From contig QHBW01000027.1 in the NCBI GenBank assembly GCA_003244205.1, positions 1-61,037 on the forward strand: a stretch of 61,037 nucleotides of DNA, read 5' to 3'. The notes beneath the pieces were generated by a model. It saw only the letters and a list, made by a program, of their open reading frames with translations, did not search any database and had not been told where the DNA came from. The position numbers and the translations under genes were made by a program. Origin of the DNA: Solirubrobacterales bacterium. Its GTDB lineage: Bacteria; Actinomycetota; Thermoleophilia; Solirubrobacterales; Solirubrobacteraceae. Within the stretch, counting starts at the first letter, position 1. Each line of letters begins with the position of its first letter. Of this stretch, positions 51,169-60,461 are shown piece after piece.

Positions 51169-51816
51169 TCAGGTTGTCGGTTCGGCCGGTCCGACGGCCT
51201 TCCTCGCCCGTCGGCCGGCGCGCTCTGGCGCCAGCAGCCGCGCGGCCAGGATCCCGGCGATCGCGCCGAAGAGGTGATCCTGCCAGGAGATCCCCGCGTG
51301 CGGGATCAGGTCCCAGAGCAGCGTCGCGCCGAAGATCACTCCGACAACGGCACCGATCGCGAGCTGGCCGATGCGCCGATTGAAAACTCCGCGCGCGACG
51401 AGATAGGCGGCGTAGCCGAAGACGACACCGCTCGCCCCGATCGTGACCGAGGAACCGGAGGCCACCAGCCAGGTGCCCAGTCCGCTGACGACGATCGCGA
51501 TCGCGGTCACCGTCAGCAGCCGGCGGGCGCCCTCGAAGGCGATCACCGCGCCGAGGATCGCGAACGGCACCGTGTTGCCGAGCAGGTGTCCGAAGCCCGC
51601 GTGCAGAAAAGGAGCGAAGAAGATGCCGGGCAGGTGGCTGACGCTGCGCGGGACGATCCCGTTGCTGTCGAGCCTGTGAGAGTCGATCGCGTCGATGATC
51701 TCCACGATCCACATCAGCGCAAGCATCGCGCCCACGATGCGAAACGCATCGGCGCGGGCGCTTCGGGCCCAGCGGGTCGTGGCGGTGGGGGAGGGCTCGG
51801 CGAGCGCGGCGCACAT
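51169..51816 (-). CDS. rhomboid intramembrane serine protease
   Basis: A 215-residue six-helix rhomboid protease. The active site is complete: Asn81 in 'HAGFGHLLGNTVPF', nucleophile Ser129 in 'TIGASGVVFGYAAYLVA' and His181 in 'SWQDHLFGAIAGILA'. It cuts transmembrane substrates near the membrane surface. The product probably matures or releases a membrane-tethered protein. Same strand as the phosphotransferase, possibly co-transcribed, but without a clear functional tie. Confidence 0.92.
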   Translation of the reverse strand: MCAALAEPSPTATTRWARSARADAFRIVGAMLALMWIVEIIDAIDSHRLDSNGIVPRSVSHLPGIFFAPFLHAGFGHLLGNTVPFAILGAVIAFEGARRLLTVTAIAIVVSGLGTWLVASGSSVTIGASGVVFGYAAYLVARGVFNRRIGQLAIGAVVGVIFGATLLWDLIPHAGISWQDHLFGAIAGILAARLLAPERAGRRARKAVGPAEPTT

Positions 51817-51893
51817 GCGTGCCGCTGAGCTTACGGAATCTTGACGTTTGGCTTACGCCGATCCGACGGGCCCTGTGAATAGTTGAAGCGGAC

Positions 51894-52823
51894 ATGATCG
51901 CGATTCCCAAACCGCGCCGCCGTGACTCCAACCGCCGGGTCGGCGTGCATTTCGCGCTGCTTGCGCTCGTTGCCCTGATCGCGTGCGGCGTGCTCGCCGT
52001 GGGCTCGGCATCGGCCTTCTCCGCCGCCCGCGGCAAGGCGAAGGCGCGCAGTGCGCAGGTTGCCGGCGTCCCCCAGGCCACCGGAGTAGTCGTCGAGGTC
52101 CTCCACTTGCGCGTGCCCGGCACCACCACAACCCGCGCCGTTCGCGTCTACCGACCGAACGTGGCCGACAGCGCCGCGATCCCGATCCTCTACTTCCTTC
52201 ACGGCCATCCCGGCCACCCCGGCGATCTCGACACGGCGAACCTGAGCGGGACGATGACGCGGTGGCTGCGCGCGGGCGCGCGGCCATTCGTGGTCGTCGT
52301 GCCGGATGGCAACGGGACACGTCACTCCGACACCGAGTGGGCCAACGCCGCCGACGGCTCAGACCAGGAGGAGACGTTCGTCACGCACACGATCCTCTCG
52401 GCCGTGGAGGGCGCCAACATCCGCGCCCCTCGCGATCGCGCAATCGGCGGCTTCTCGATGGGCGGCTACGGCGCGATGAACATCGCCCTGCGCAACCCCA
52501 CGCTCTACGGACAGATCGTCTCGATGGCGGGCTACTTCCACGTCGACGATCTCAGCAGCGTGTTCGCGAACAAGCGCGCGCTGATCGCCGCCAACAGCCC
52601 CGACCGCCACGCGCTGCAGGCGCGTGGCAAGAGCGTCCTGCTGATGGATGCCGAAACCGAGACCGATCCGCTGATCCAGGGCGAGGCGGCGCGTATGGCC
52701 CGGGTGCTTCGGGGCGCCGGTGTCAAGGCGACCGTCCGACTTGGGACAGGCGGACACGACCTCAGCTACGTGCGCGCAGCACTCCCCTCGGCTTTCGAGT
52801 TTCTCGAGAGCGCCTGGCGGTAA
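51894..52823 (+). CDS. secreted alpha/beta hydrolase (esterase D / antigen 85-like)
   Basis: A 309-residue exported hydrolase; the N-terminal hydrophobic stretch 'HFALLALVALIACGVLAV' is a signal or anchor. Core motifs: 'PILYFLHGHPGHPGDLDT', nucleophile Ser188 in GGFSMGGYGAMN and catalytic His288 in 'GTGGHDLSYVRAAL', with an acid near 252-258. Esterase D-like enzymes cleave small acyl esters; mycolyl-type transfer is possible. It is divergent from the rhomboid gene, with about 75 bases between. Confidence 0.88.
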   Translation: MIAIPKPRRRDSNRRVGVHFALLALVALIACGVLAVGSASAFSAARGKAKARSAQVAGVPQATGVVVEVLHLRVPGTTTTRAVRVYRPNVADSAAIPILYFLHGHPGHPGDLDTANLSGTMTRWLRAGARPFVVVVPDGNGTRHSDTEWANAADGSDQEETFVTHTILSAVEGANIRAPRDRAIGGFSMGGYGAMNIALRNPTLYGQIVSMAGYFHVDDLSSVFANKRALIAANSPDRHALQARGKSVLLMDAETETDPLIQGEAARMARVLRGAGVKATVRLGTGGHDLSYVRAALPSAFEFLESAWR

Positions 52824-52837
52824 GGACCGGCCCGCGC

Positions 52838-53692
52838 TCAGAGGGCGGCCGCGTCGGCGGCCAGCTCGATCTGCGCCTCATCAGCGCTGCAGGGGAAGAG
52901 GATCAGCTCGTCGCAGCCCGCCGCCGCGAACCCCTCGACCGTATCGGCGACCTCCCGCGCGCTGAGTGACGCGCTCGCCGCGATCTGGTCCGCATAGGGC
53001 CCCAGGAACGCGTAGTAGTGCTTGAGCGCGCTGTCCGCGGCCGCGCGGGCGCCGTCGCCCAGAGCGAAATACGACAGCGCCAATAGTCGCGGCGACCCCT
53101 CGCGTCCGGCGGCGCTCCAGGCCTCTTGCGCCAACGCCGCTCCCTCGCGAAAGGTCTCGACGCCGCCACCGCCGGCGATCCAGCCGTTCCCGTACTGCGC
53201 CACCCGCCGGAACGCGGGCGGAGAGCTCCCGCCGAAGACGAGCTCGGGCCCGCCCGCGCGCGCCGGCTTCGGTCCGATCGCAGCCGTCGGCTCCCGCCAC
53301 AGCGAGGCGGCGCGCTCGAGCAGCGCGTCCAGCTCCGCTCCGCGACGATGGAAGTCGAGCCCGCTCTCGCTGTAGTCGTCCTCTCGACCACCGACGGCGA
53401 GGCCGAGGACGAGGCGGCCGTCCGACAGCCGGTCGATGCTCGCCGCCTGCTTGGCGAAAAGCTCGTGGTTGGTGCGCAGCGGAGCCAGCAGGATCGAGGT
53501 CGTCAGGCGAATCCGTGTGGTCACGGCCGCCGCTGCGGCGAGCGCAGCCAGCGGCTCGTAGTTGTCATAGACGACGCGATCGATCACACCGAGCGTCGAG
53601 AACCCGCGCGCGTCTGCTCGCTTCGCCCACGCAACGATCGTGGCGCCCTGGGTTCCCTGAATCGTCGTTGGCAAGCCGATGCCGATGTCCAT
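52838..53692 (-). CDS. LLM-class flavin-dependent oxidoreductase
   Basis: A 284-residue luciferase-like enzyme: 'MDIGIGLPTTIQGTQGATIVAWAKRADARGFSTLGVIDRV', 'TRIRLTTSILLAPLRTNHELFAKQAASIDRLSDGRLVLGLAVGGREDDY', 'ELVFGGSSPPAFRRVAQYGNGW'. It belongs to the short F420-type branch. The usual substrate is unknown. It is convergent with the esterase and 41 bases downstream of the lipoprotein gene on the same strand. Confidence 0.9.
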   Translation of the reverse strand: MDIGIGLPTTIQGTQGATIVAWAKRADARGFSTLGVIDRVVYDNYEPLAALAAAAAVTTRIRLTTSILLAPLRTNHELFAKQAASIDRLSDGRLVLGLAVGGREDDYSESGLDFHRRGAELDALLERAASLWREPTAAIGPKPARAGGPELVFGGSSPPAFRRVAQYGNGWIAGGGGVETFREGAALAQEAWSAAGREGSPRLLALSYFALGDGARAAADSALKHYYAFLGPYADQIAASASLSAREVADTVEGFAAAGCDELILFPCSADEAQIELAADAAAL

Positions 53693-53733
53693 GTCGATCT
53701 CCTGATCTCGGAGGGTGAGGGCGCCTAGCAGTG

Positions 53734-54084
53734 CTACGGAGTGCTCGTAGTGCTGCTGGTCGTGGTGGAGGACGGCGCGCCGCTGAGGTGTGCGTCGCTA
53801 GGTCCGGACACGATGTGATTGGTCTTGTCGACGTGGATCACTTGCGTGCCGGTGCTGCCGTCGGCGAACGTGAGCTTGCACGTGACGGTGTTACCGACCT
53901 TCGCCGCGGTTCCACCCGGGCAGTCGATCTTGGTTGGCTCTCCGCCGCGATAGGAGGCGTAGACCTTCTTCACCAGGTCCGAGGCGTCGCTCGGTGAGAT
54001 CGTCGCCGTTCCACAACCTGCGAGGACGACGGCGCCGAGCACGGCGATCGCGCTGCACAGCCGGACGCGAGTGGCTCCTAGCAT
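53734..54084 (-). CDS. DUF4333-containing lipoprotein
   Basis: A 116-residue lipoprotein with lipobox VLAGC. The mature part 'DLVKKVYASYRGGEPTKIDCPGGTAAKVGNTVTCKLTFADGSTGTQVIHVDK' has the DUF4333 pattern with its two Cys (in 'DCP' and 'TCKL') forming the conserved disulfide. Ser/Thr-rich tail. Function unknown; DUF4333 proteins are envelope proteins in actinobacteria. Confidence 0.88.
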   Translation of the reverse strand: MLGATRVRLCSAIAVLGAVVLAGCGTATISPSDASDLVKKVYASYRGGEPTKIDCPGGTAAKVGNTVTCKLTFADGSTGTQVIHVDKTNHIVSGPSDAHLSGAPSSTTTSSTTSTP

Positions 54085-54161
54085 GTCTTCGTTCCTCCCT
54101 GGCCGACCCCCACGAGCCGCGGATTAGACCACACGCTGAGCGCCCAGCGCTTTGTAGGCGC

Positions 54162-56432
54162 TCAGCCGGGGAGATGGAAGGGGACGGTTGCGACCACGAC
54201 GCCGCGCTGCTGGCGCAGCGAGCGCCGCAATCGAGGGGCGATCTGGTTGTGCAGCAGACGATGCCAGGCGCGCTTGACCACGAGCTCGGGCAGCAGGACG
54301 GTGATCGTGAGATTGGGGCGCTGCGCCTGGAGCGCCTCGATGTAGTGAGCCATCGGCACCACCAGCGAGCGATACGGAGACTGGATGATCTGCAAGGGAA
54401 GATGATCGCCCCACGTCCGCCAGTAACGGGCAAATCGCTCGGCGTCATCGGCGTCGGGCGCCAGGTGGACGGCCAGTAGCGGTTGGCCGAGAGCCGCGCC
54501 ATAGGCGAGCGTGCGCAGGCTGGCGAGGTCCATCGAGACCACCGGAGCGACGATCAGGTGCGTGATCGCGTCGGGGCTCTCCTCGTCCTCCGTGGCCGCG
54601 ACGTCGTTGCCGTCGTCGACGTGGGACTGCGGAGAACGCACGTTGTGCGGAAGCACCGGTTGGCAGTCCTCGTTGAACGGCAGTCGATGCAGTCTGATGG
54701 CCTCTCCGACGCGGTCGTAGTGGATGCGAATGCGCAGGAAGAGGATGACGAGCAAGGGCACGAGGATGACCACGATCCAGGCGCCTTCGGTGAACTTCGT
54801 CAGCGACGTCACGATCAGCACGACGCAGGACAACCCCGCGCCCAGGGCGTTGAAAAACAGCGAGTGCCGCCAGCCCTGCTCGCGACCGTGCAGCCAGTGA
54901 CGCACCATCCCCGACTGTGACAGTGTGAAGGCGAGGAAGACGCCGACCGCGAACAGCGGAATGAGCTTGTCCGTCATGCCGCCGAAGGCGACATAGATGG
55001 CCGCAGCGGCGACGGTCAGCGCGACGATGCCGTTTGAGAACGCGAGTCGGTCACCCATGCGCAGGAAGGCTCGCGGCGCGTGGAAGTCGCGCGCCAGGAA
55101 GAACAGCAGACGGGGGAAGTCTGAGTACGCCGTGTTCGCTGCCAGCAGCAGAATCGCCGCCGTCGAGGCCTGCGTGAAGACGTAGAGCACGCCGCCGTGG
55201 CCGAAGTGGATGCTGGCGAGCTGTGAGAGCACGGTCTGACTGCTCGACGGCAGCACGCCGTCGAGCGAGGTCATGATCATCGTGCCGATGAACATCACGA
55301 TCAGCAGGCTCACCATCCAGGTGAGCGTGGTGCGGGCGTTGCGCCACTCCACCCGCCTGAACGCTGGGATACCGTCGGATATCGCCTCGATACCCGTCAT
55401 CGCGGTGGACCCCGAGGCAAACGCTCGCAACACGACCAGCAGGCCGAGGGCCTCGGTGGCGTGTACGTGCGGTCGAGGAAGCGAGGAGAAGCCGCGACCC
55501 GCCGCATCGATCAGCCCGACCGCGGTGAGCAGCAGAATCGCCACGATGAACGCGTAGGTGGGCGCCGAGAAGAGCATTCCCGCCTGGCGCACCCCGCGCA
55601 GGTTTCCGGCGAGCAGGACGGCGATCGCGATCAGCCCGAGTAGCACCTGGTGCCCGCGCATGCTGGGGACCGCCGAGGTGATCGCGGCCACTCCCGCAGC
55701 GATCGAGACCGCCACGGTGAGCACGTAGTCGATCATCAGGCCGGCTGCCGCGGTCAGGCCCGGCAGCTCACCGAGCTCGCTGGAGGCGACGATGTAGGAC
55801 CCACCCCCCTTGGGGTAGGCGCGAATCGTCTGGCGGTAGGAGAGGCCGACCGAGACCATCAGCACAACGATCACGGCGGCGATCGGCAGCGACAGCGAGA
55901 GCGCGCTGGAGCCGGCGAGCACCAGCACCGCGAGCATCGCCTCGGGGCCGTAGGCAACCGAGGAGAGGGCGTCGGAGGAGAGGATGGGCAAGGCGATCAG
56001 CCTGCGCATGCGCTCCTCGATGACGGCGGTCGAGCGCAGCGGAGCACCGAGCACGAGCCGCCGGATTGCCTCCACTGCCCGCGCCGGCGCATACGGCACG
56101 GCCGTGGCCTCTCTGGTGGCCTCCACCTCGCCGGCGTCGACTGCGGGCGTGGAGCTCTCGAGGCGGAAGCCGACCTGCTGCAGACGGCTGCCGCGCCTGG
56201 AGGGCTGCTGCAGCGGACCCAGCCGTGGATCGACCGGCAGCGCGCGGTCCCACGCCTTCCGGTCAGCGACGGCGTTGGTCCAATGGTGGCCGACCTGCGC
56301 GAGCGTGCTGAGCTCCTGGTCGCTGAGCGGGCGATAGCCCGCCGACGGCGTCAGCGCAACGGCTGGCTCGTCGTGATTCTCAGCCGCGCCGCCGGCGTCC
56401 GTCGAGCGTGAAACGCGATCGACCGCTGGCAT
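54162..56432 (-). CDS. APC-family transporter, KimA/YdaO-like, with N- and C-terminal domains
   Basis: A 756-residue protein. Residues 1-125 are a polar, low-complexity front. The transmembrane core starts 'IALPILSSDALSSVAYGPEAMLAVLVLAG', the KimA hallmark, and includes 'YRQTIRAYPKGGGSYIVASSELGELPGLTAAAGLMIDYVLTVAVS' and 'FASGSTAMTGIEAISDGIPAF'. From about 625 a soluble domain follows ('THLIVAPVVSMDLASLRTLAYGAALGQPLLAVHLAPD') with USP-like fold. KimA imports K+ by proton symport and is inhibited by c-di-AMP through the C-terminal domain; that regulation is inferred. Alone on the strand. Confidence 0.85.
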   Translation of the reverse strand: MPAVDRVSRSTDAGGAAENHDEPAVALTPSAGYRPLSDQELSTLAQVGHHWTNAVADRKAWDRALPVDPRLGPLQQPSRRGSRLQQVGFRLESSTPAVDAGEVEATREATAVPYAPARAVEAIRRLVLGAPLRSTAVIEERMRRLIALPILSSDALSSVAYGPEAMLAVLVLAGSSALSLSLPIAAVIVVLMVSVGLSYRQTIRAYPKGGGSYIVASSELGELPGLTAAAGLMIDYVLTVAVSIAAGVAAITSAVPSMRGHQVLLGLIAIAVLLAGNLRGVRQAGMLFSAPTYAFIVAILLLTAVGLIDAAGRGFSSLPRPHVHATEALGLLVVLRAFASGSTAMTGIEAISDGIPAFRRVEWRNARTTLTWMVSLLIVMFIGTMIMTSLDGVLPSSSQTVLSQLASIHFGHGGVLYVFTQASTAAILLLAANTAYSDFPRLLFFLARDFHAPRAFLRMGDRLAFSNGIVALTVAAAAIYVAFGGMTDKLIPLFAVGVFLAFTLSQSGMVRHWLHGREQGWRHSLFFNALGAGLSCVVLIVTSLTKFTEGAWIVVILVPLLVILFLRIRIHYDRVGEAIRLHRLPFNEDCQPVLPHNVRSPQSHVDDGNDVAATEDEESPDAITHLIVAPVVSMDLASLRTLAYGAALGQPLLAVHLAPDADDAERFARYWRTWGDHLPLQIIQSPYRSLVVPMAHYIEALQAQRPNLTITVLLPELVVKRAWHRLLHNQIAPRLRRSLRQQRGVVVATVPFHLPG

Positions 56433-56543
56433 GGCGGCGGGACAATACGCAACGGCTGCTCGAGCGCGCCGGGTCCGGCGCGCTAGACCTCGCGCAGGTC
56501 GCCGGTCCCTCCGGCGCCTGGACCAGCTCGGCGCACGTATCGC

Positions 56544-56822
56544 ACCACCACACCACGCCTCGGTCGGGGCTGGAGCTCAGGCTCCGCTGTCGTGGTCGCC
56601 CCCGGGCGCCTGATCACCAACGCCCACCTGATCCGCCGCGACGAGCCGACGATCACGCTCGGCGACGGCCGCCGCGCCGACGCGCGCGTCCTCGGCGCCG
56701 ATCCCGACGCCGACGTCGCCGTGCTCGAGGCCGACACCGGCGACGTCGCCCCCGTTGTCTGGGACCCCGAGTCGAGCGCGAGCGCCGGCGCGATCGGCAC
56801 GCCGGTGGTCGCGCTCTTCTGA
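56544..56822 (+). pseudogene. stump of a trypsin-like (HtrA/S1C) protease
   Basis: The frame 'RGWSSGSAVVVAPGRLITNAHLI', 'LGDGRRADARVLGADPDADVAVLE' matches the first barrel of S1C proteases: catalytic His in TNAH and Asp in 'DADVAVLE'. The frame ends at 'GAIGTPVVALF', before the Ser-containing second barrel, and the start is missing. It lies next to the divergent transporter gene. Dead fragment. Confidence 0.65.
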
Positions 56823-56964
56823 CGCGAGCGGTGCTTCACGCCCCGTGGCGGTGGTGACGCGTTTGCCCAAGCTCTCGAGCGCTAGCTCACCTGCTCGCTG
56901 TTAGCCCATGGGGCGAGGCTGGGGCGACGGGCGCCTTCTTGCCGTTAGGCGCCCGGCGACACAG

Positions 56965-57828
56965 TCACGCCCCAGGCGACGGAAATTGCGTTCGCATCAT
57001 CGCGTCCCACATTCCGTCGGTCATCATCCGCCGCTGGTTGATCAGCAGGTGCGCGGAGGGGGTGACCCGATAGCGCCGCCGCGGCCGGCGCGCGGAGATC
57101 GCCTTCTCGATCGCCTTCGCCACCGTCTCGGGCCCTCCGCCGAGCCGCGCCATCGGTCCCCTGTTCTCGTAGACCTCGACGGTTGCCTTGGCCAGTCGCT
57201 CGTTGAACTTCGCATAGGGTCCGTCATCGATCGCCGCCGCCCCGGCTGCGCTCACCGCCGTCTCGCCGAACTCGGTGCGGATCAGCCCCGGCTGGATGAT
57301 CACCACGTCGACCCCAAAGCCTTTGACCTCGAAGCGCAGCGCGTCGGAGAGCGCCTCGACCGCGAACTTGGTCGCGTGGTAGTAGCCCCCACCGGGGAAG
57401 ACGAAGTTCGCCCCCATCGAGGAGACGTTGACGATCCGCCCCCAGCGCTGGGAGCGCATCGCGGGGAGCACCAGCTGACAGCAGCGCGCCAGCCCGATGA
57501 CATTGGTCTCGAACTGCCGCCGGACTTCGGCCATCGGCACCTCCTCGATCGTGCCCGATTGGCTGTAGCCGGCGTTGTTGACGAGCACGCCGACGGCGCC
57601 GTGCTCCTGCTCCACGGCCCCCACCGCCGACGCGATCGAGTCCTCATCGGTGACATCCAATGCGAGCGTGCGACAGCCGGCGTCGGCGAGATCGGCGATC
57701 GACTCGAGCCGTCGTGCGGTCGCATAGACGGTCCAGTCCCGCTTGGCCAGATGCAGTGCGGTGGCTCGGCCGATCCCGGTCGAGCATCCCGTGATCAGCA
57801 CGGCCTTCGAGACGTTGTCAGCGGGCAT
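56965..57828 (-). CDS. SDR oxidoreductase (17beta-HSD-like type)
   Basis: A 287-residue classical SDR: TGCSTGIG (13-20), 'ATARRLES' after beta2 suggesting NADP, 'LVNNAGYSQSGTIEEVP', Ser in 'NVSSMGANFVFPGGG', and Tyr-x3-Lys in 'YYHATKFAVEALSD'. The C-terminal 'RRRYRVTPSAHLLINQRRMM' is typical of actinobacterial oxidoreductases of this type. Substrate unknown. Divergent from the alcohol dehydrogenase gene. Confidence 0.92.
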   Translation of the reverse strand: MPADNVSKAVLITGCSTGIGRATALHLAKRDWTVYATARRLESIADLADAGCRTLALDVTDEDSIASAVGAVEQEHGAVGVLVNNAGYSQSGTIEEVPMAEVRRQFETNVIGLARCCQLVLPAMRSQRWGRIVNVSSMGANFVFPGGGYYHATKFAVEALSDALRFEVKGFGVDVVIIQPGLIRTEFGETAVSAAGAAAIDDGPYAKFNERLAKATVEVYENRGPMARLGGGPETVAKAIEKAISARRPRRRYRVTPSAHLLINQRRMMTDGMWDAMMRTQFPSPGA

Positions 57829-57916
57829 CGGCGCTCCTTGGGAGGGGAACTGGTCGATGCATCTTCTTCGATCGTCTCCGCTGGCGACGGAGCGCCGCCG
57901 CTAGGCTGATCCGCCC

Positions 57917-58951
57917 GTGCGCGCCGTCACCTTCCAGGCCCCTTTCGAGGTCCGCGTCGAGGAGGTTCCCGATCCACGCATCACCGCCCCCGGGGACGCG
58001 ATCGTGAAGGTGCAGGCCACCGGCGTCTGCGGCTCGGATCTGCACATCTACCACGGCCGCGTGAAGATCGAGCCCGGCTTCGTCATCGGCCACGAGTTCG
58101 TCGGAACGGTGCTGCAGACGGGCGACCATGTGACCCGCGTCAAGCCCGGCGATCGCGTGCTCGGCTGCTTTCAGACCGCGTGCGGTCGCTGCTTCTTTTG
58201 CCTGCGCGGGCTGTTTCACAAGTGCGAGCACTCGCGCACCTTCGGCCACGGCGCCACGCTCGGCGATCTCGCGGGATCGCAGGCCGAGCAGGTGCTGGTA
58301 CCCGGAGCCGACCTCGCGCTTCGGCGCGTGCCGGAGAGCATGGCGTCCGAGGTCGCGCTCTTTGCCGGCGACGTGATGGGGACCGGCTACCACGCCGTCG
58401 TCGACGCCGGCCTCACCCCCGGAGACAGTGTCGGCGTGCTCGGGCTGGGGCCGGTTGGGCTGTGCGCCGTCCAGGCCGCCCGCGCCTTCGGCGCAGCACA
58501 AGTATTTGCGATCGACTCGGTGCAGGCACGACTCGATCTGGCGCAGAGCTTTGGCGCGGTCCCGCTGCATCTCGAGGAGTCCGACCTTCGCCAGGAGGTG
58601 CGCGCCGCCACCGAGGGTCGCGGGCTCGATGTCGTCGTCGACGCCGTCGGCGACCCGCGGGCGCTCGAGAGCGCCATCCGGCTGGCGCGCAAGTGTGGCA
58701 CGGTCCAGGCGATCGGGGTCTACGCCGAGCGCTGCGAGGTGCACATGGGGCTGGCGTGGATCAAGGCGCTGCGGTTGCACACCGGTCACGCCAACGTCAT
58801 CGGCCACGTCGACGCGGTGCTCGCGCTGATGCAGGCCGGACGTCTCGATCCGTCGCCGCTGGTCACCCACCACCTGCCGCTCGACGAGGCCGCCGATGCG
58901 TACGCTCTCTACGATCGCCGCGAGGCCTTGAAGATCGTCCTGCAGCCATGA
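57917..58951 (+). CDS. zinc-dependent alcohol dehydrogenase
   Basis: A 344-residue MDR enzyme with both zinc sites: catalytic Cys38, His59 and Glu60 in 'ATGVCGSDLHIY...IGHEFVG', structural Cys89, Cys92, Cys95 and Cys103. NAD site 'VGVLGLGPVGLCAVQAARAFGAAQV'. GTG start. The downstream aldehyde dehydrogenase begins 4 bases after its stop, so an alcohol to acid pathway is likely, with the acid then activated to CoA. Substrate is probably medium-chain or aromatic, unproven. Confidence 0.92.
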   Translation: MRAVTFQAPFEVRVEEVPDPRITAPGDAIVKVQATGVCGSDLHIYHGRVKIEPGFVIGHEFVGTVLQTGDHVTRVKPGDRVLGCFQTACGRCFFCLRGLFHKCEHSRTFGHGATLGDLAGSQAEQVLVPGADLALRRVPESMASEVALFAGDVMGTGYHAVVDAGLTPGDSVGVLGLGPVGLCAVQAARAFGAAQVFAIDSVQARLDLAQSFGAVPLHLEESDLRQEVRAATEGRGLDVVVDAVGDPRALESAIRLARKCGTVQAIGVYAERCEVHMGLAWIKALRLHTGHANVIGHVDAVLALMQAGRLDPSPLVTHHLPLDEAADAYALYDRREALKIVLQP

Positions 58952-58955
58952 GCCG

Positions 58956-60455
58956 ATGAGCACCGCCACCGATCTGCCGCCAGCCCTCGGCGAGGCCGCG
59001 CGCTCCTACCTCGAGCGCGAGCACCTGCTGCTGATCGGCGACGAGCGCAGGGCGGCCGCGGATGGGCGCACGTTCACCACCGAGGACCCCGCCAGCGGGA
59101 GCGTCATCGCCACCGTGCCGCAAGCCGGGGAGGCCGACGTGGACGCCGCCGTCGCCGCGGCCCGCGACGCGCTCGAGGGCGACTGGGCCAAGCTGCCGGC
59201 GGCCCGCCGCGGGCGTCTGATCGCCGCCCTTGCCGACGCGATCGAGGCACACACGGTCGAGCTCGCCGAGCTCGAGGCGCTCGACCAGGGGAAGCCCGTG
59301 ACGCTCGCGCGCGCCGTCGACGTCCGGGCCACCGCGGCCCATTTCCATTACTTCAGCGGTTGGCCGACGAAGATCTCCGGAGACACGCTGCCCGTCTCCC
59401 AGCCGAACCTGTTCTGCTATACGCGCCGCGAACCGGTCGGCGTGTGCGCGCAGATCATCCCCTGGAACTTCCCTCTGCTGATGGCCGCCTGGAAGCTGGG
59501 ACCGGCGCTGGCGGCGGGCTGCACGAGCGTGCTCAAGCCCGCCGAGCAGACGCCGCTGACCGCCTTGCGCCTGGGCGAGCTCGCGCTCGAGGTCGGCTTT
59601 CCGCCGGGCGTCATCAACGTGCTCACCGGCGATGGCGAGACCGGCGCGGCACTTGTCGCGCATCCCGATGTGGACAAGATCGCCTTCACCGGCTCGACAG
59701 CGGTGGGCCGGGAGATCGGCGCGCAGGCCGGGCGCGACCTCAAGCGCGTCACGCTCGAGCTGGGAGGCAAGTCGGCCAACATCGTGCTCGCCGACGCCGA
59801 CCCCGCAGCCGCGGTGCGAAACGCCTTCCAGGCGATCTACTTCAACTCCGGCCAGGCCTGCAACGCCGGCTCGCGGCTGTTCCTCCCGGTCGAGCGCTAC
59901 GACGCCGTCGTCGCTGAGCTGGCCGAGCGCGCCGCGGCGACGAAGCTGGGCCCGGGGCTCGATCCCGACACCCAGCTGGGCCCGCTGGTGTCGGCCGAGC
60001 AGCACGATCGCGTGCGCGGCTTCGTCGAGCGCGGGATCGCCGACGGCGCCGAGCTTCTCGCGGGCGGTAGCGCCACACCGCTGGGCGAGGACCAGAGCGG
60101 CCACTTCTTCGCGCCGACGCTCTTCTCGGTCACCGGCGACGAGCTCGAGATCGCGCGCGAGGAGATCTTCGGACCCGTCCTCGTCGCCTCGCCCTACTCC
60201 TCATTGGAAGAAGTCGCGATGCGCGCCAACGACTCCGATTACGGGTTGGCTGCCGGTGTCGTGACGAGCGATCTCTCCGCCGCCCACCGGCTCGCGGCGA
60301 TGCTCAAGGCGGGCTCTGTCTACATCAACCAGTGGGGGCTGTCGGACCCGTCGGCGCCGTTCGGCGGCTTCAAGGCCTCCGGCGTCGGCCGCGAGCACGG
60401 CCGCGAAGGGCTCGAGAGCTACCTCGAGACCAAGACGGTCTGGGTCGGGCTGTAG
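58956..60455 (+). CDS. aldehyde dehydrogenase
   Basis: A 499-residue ALDH-family enzyme: Asn171 in 'QIIPWNFPLLMA', Glu268 in 'VTLELGGKSANIV' and nucleophile Cys302 in 'FNSGQACNAGSRLF', with 'GFKASGVGREHGREGLESYLETKTVW' at the end. 'FTGSTAVGREI' is the NAD loop. It oxidises the aldehyde made by the preceding dehydrogenase. The rest of the sequence is like general betaine/aromatic aldehyde dehydrogenases. Confidence 0.95.
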   Translation: MSTATDLPPALGEAARSYLEREHLLLIGDERRAAADGRTFTTEDPASGSVIATVPQAGEADVDAAVAAARDALEGDWAKLPAARRGRLIAALADAIEAHTVELAELEALDQGKPVTLARAVDVRATAAHFHYFSGWPTKISGDTLPVSQPNLFCYTRREPVGVCAQIIPWNFPLLMAAWKLGPALAAGCTSVLKPAEQTPLTALRLGELALEVGFPPGVINVLTGDGETGAALVAHPDVDKIAFTGSTAVGREIGAQAGRDLKRVTLELGGKSANIVLADADPAAAVRNAFQAIYFNSGQACNAGSRLFLPVERYDAVVAELAERAAATKLGPGLDPDTQLGPLVSAEQHDRVRGFVERGIADGAELLAGGSATPLGEDQSGHFFAPTLFSVTGDELEIAREEIFGPVLVASPYSSLEEVAMRANDSDYGLAAGVVTSDLSAAHRLAAMLKAGSVYINQWGLSDPSAPFGGFKASGVGREHGREGLESYLETKTVWVGL

Positions 60456-60461
60456 CCCGGC

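Noticed and set aside
56408-56857. A 149-codon frame overlapping the protease stump
   Set aside because: Arg/His-rich shifted frame; the protease motifs lie in a different frame.
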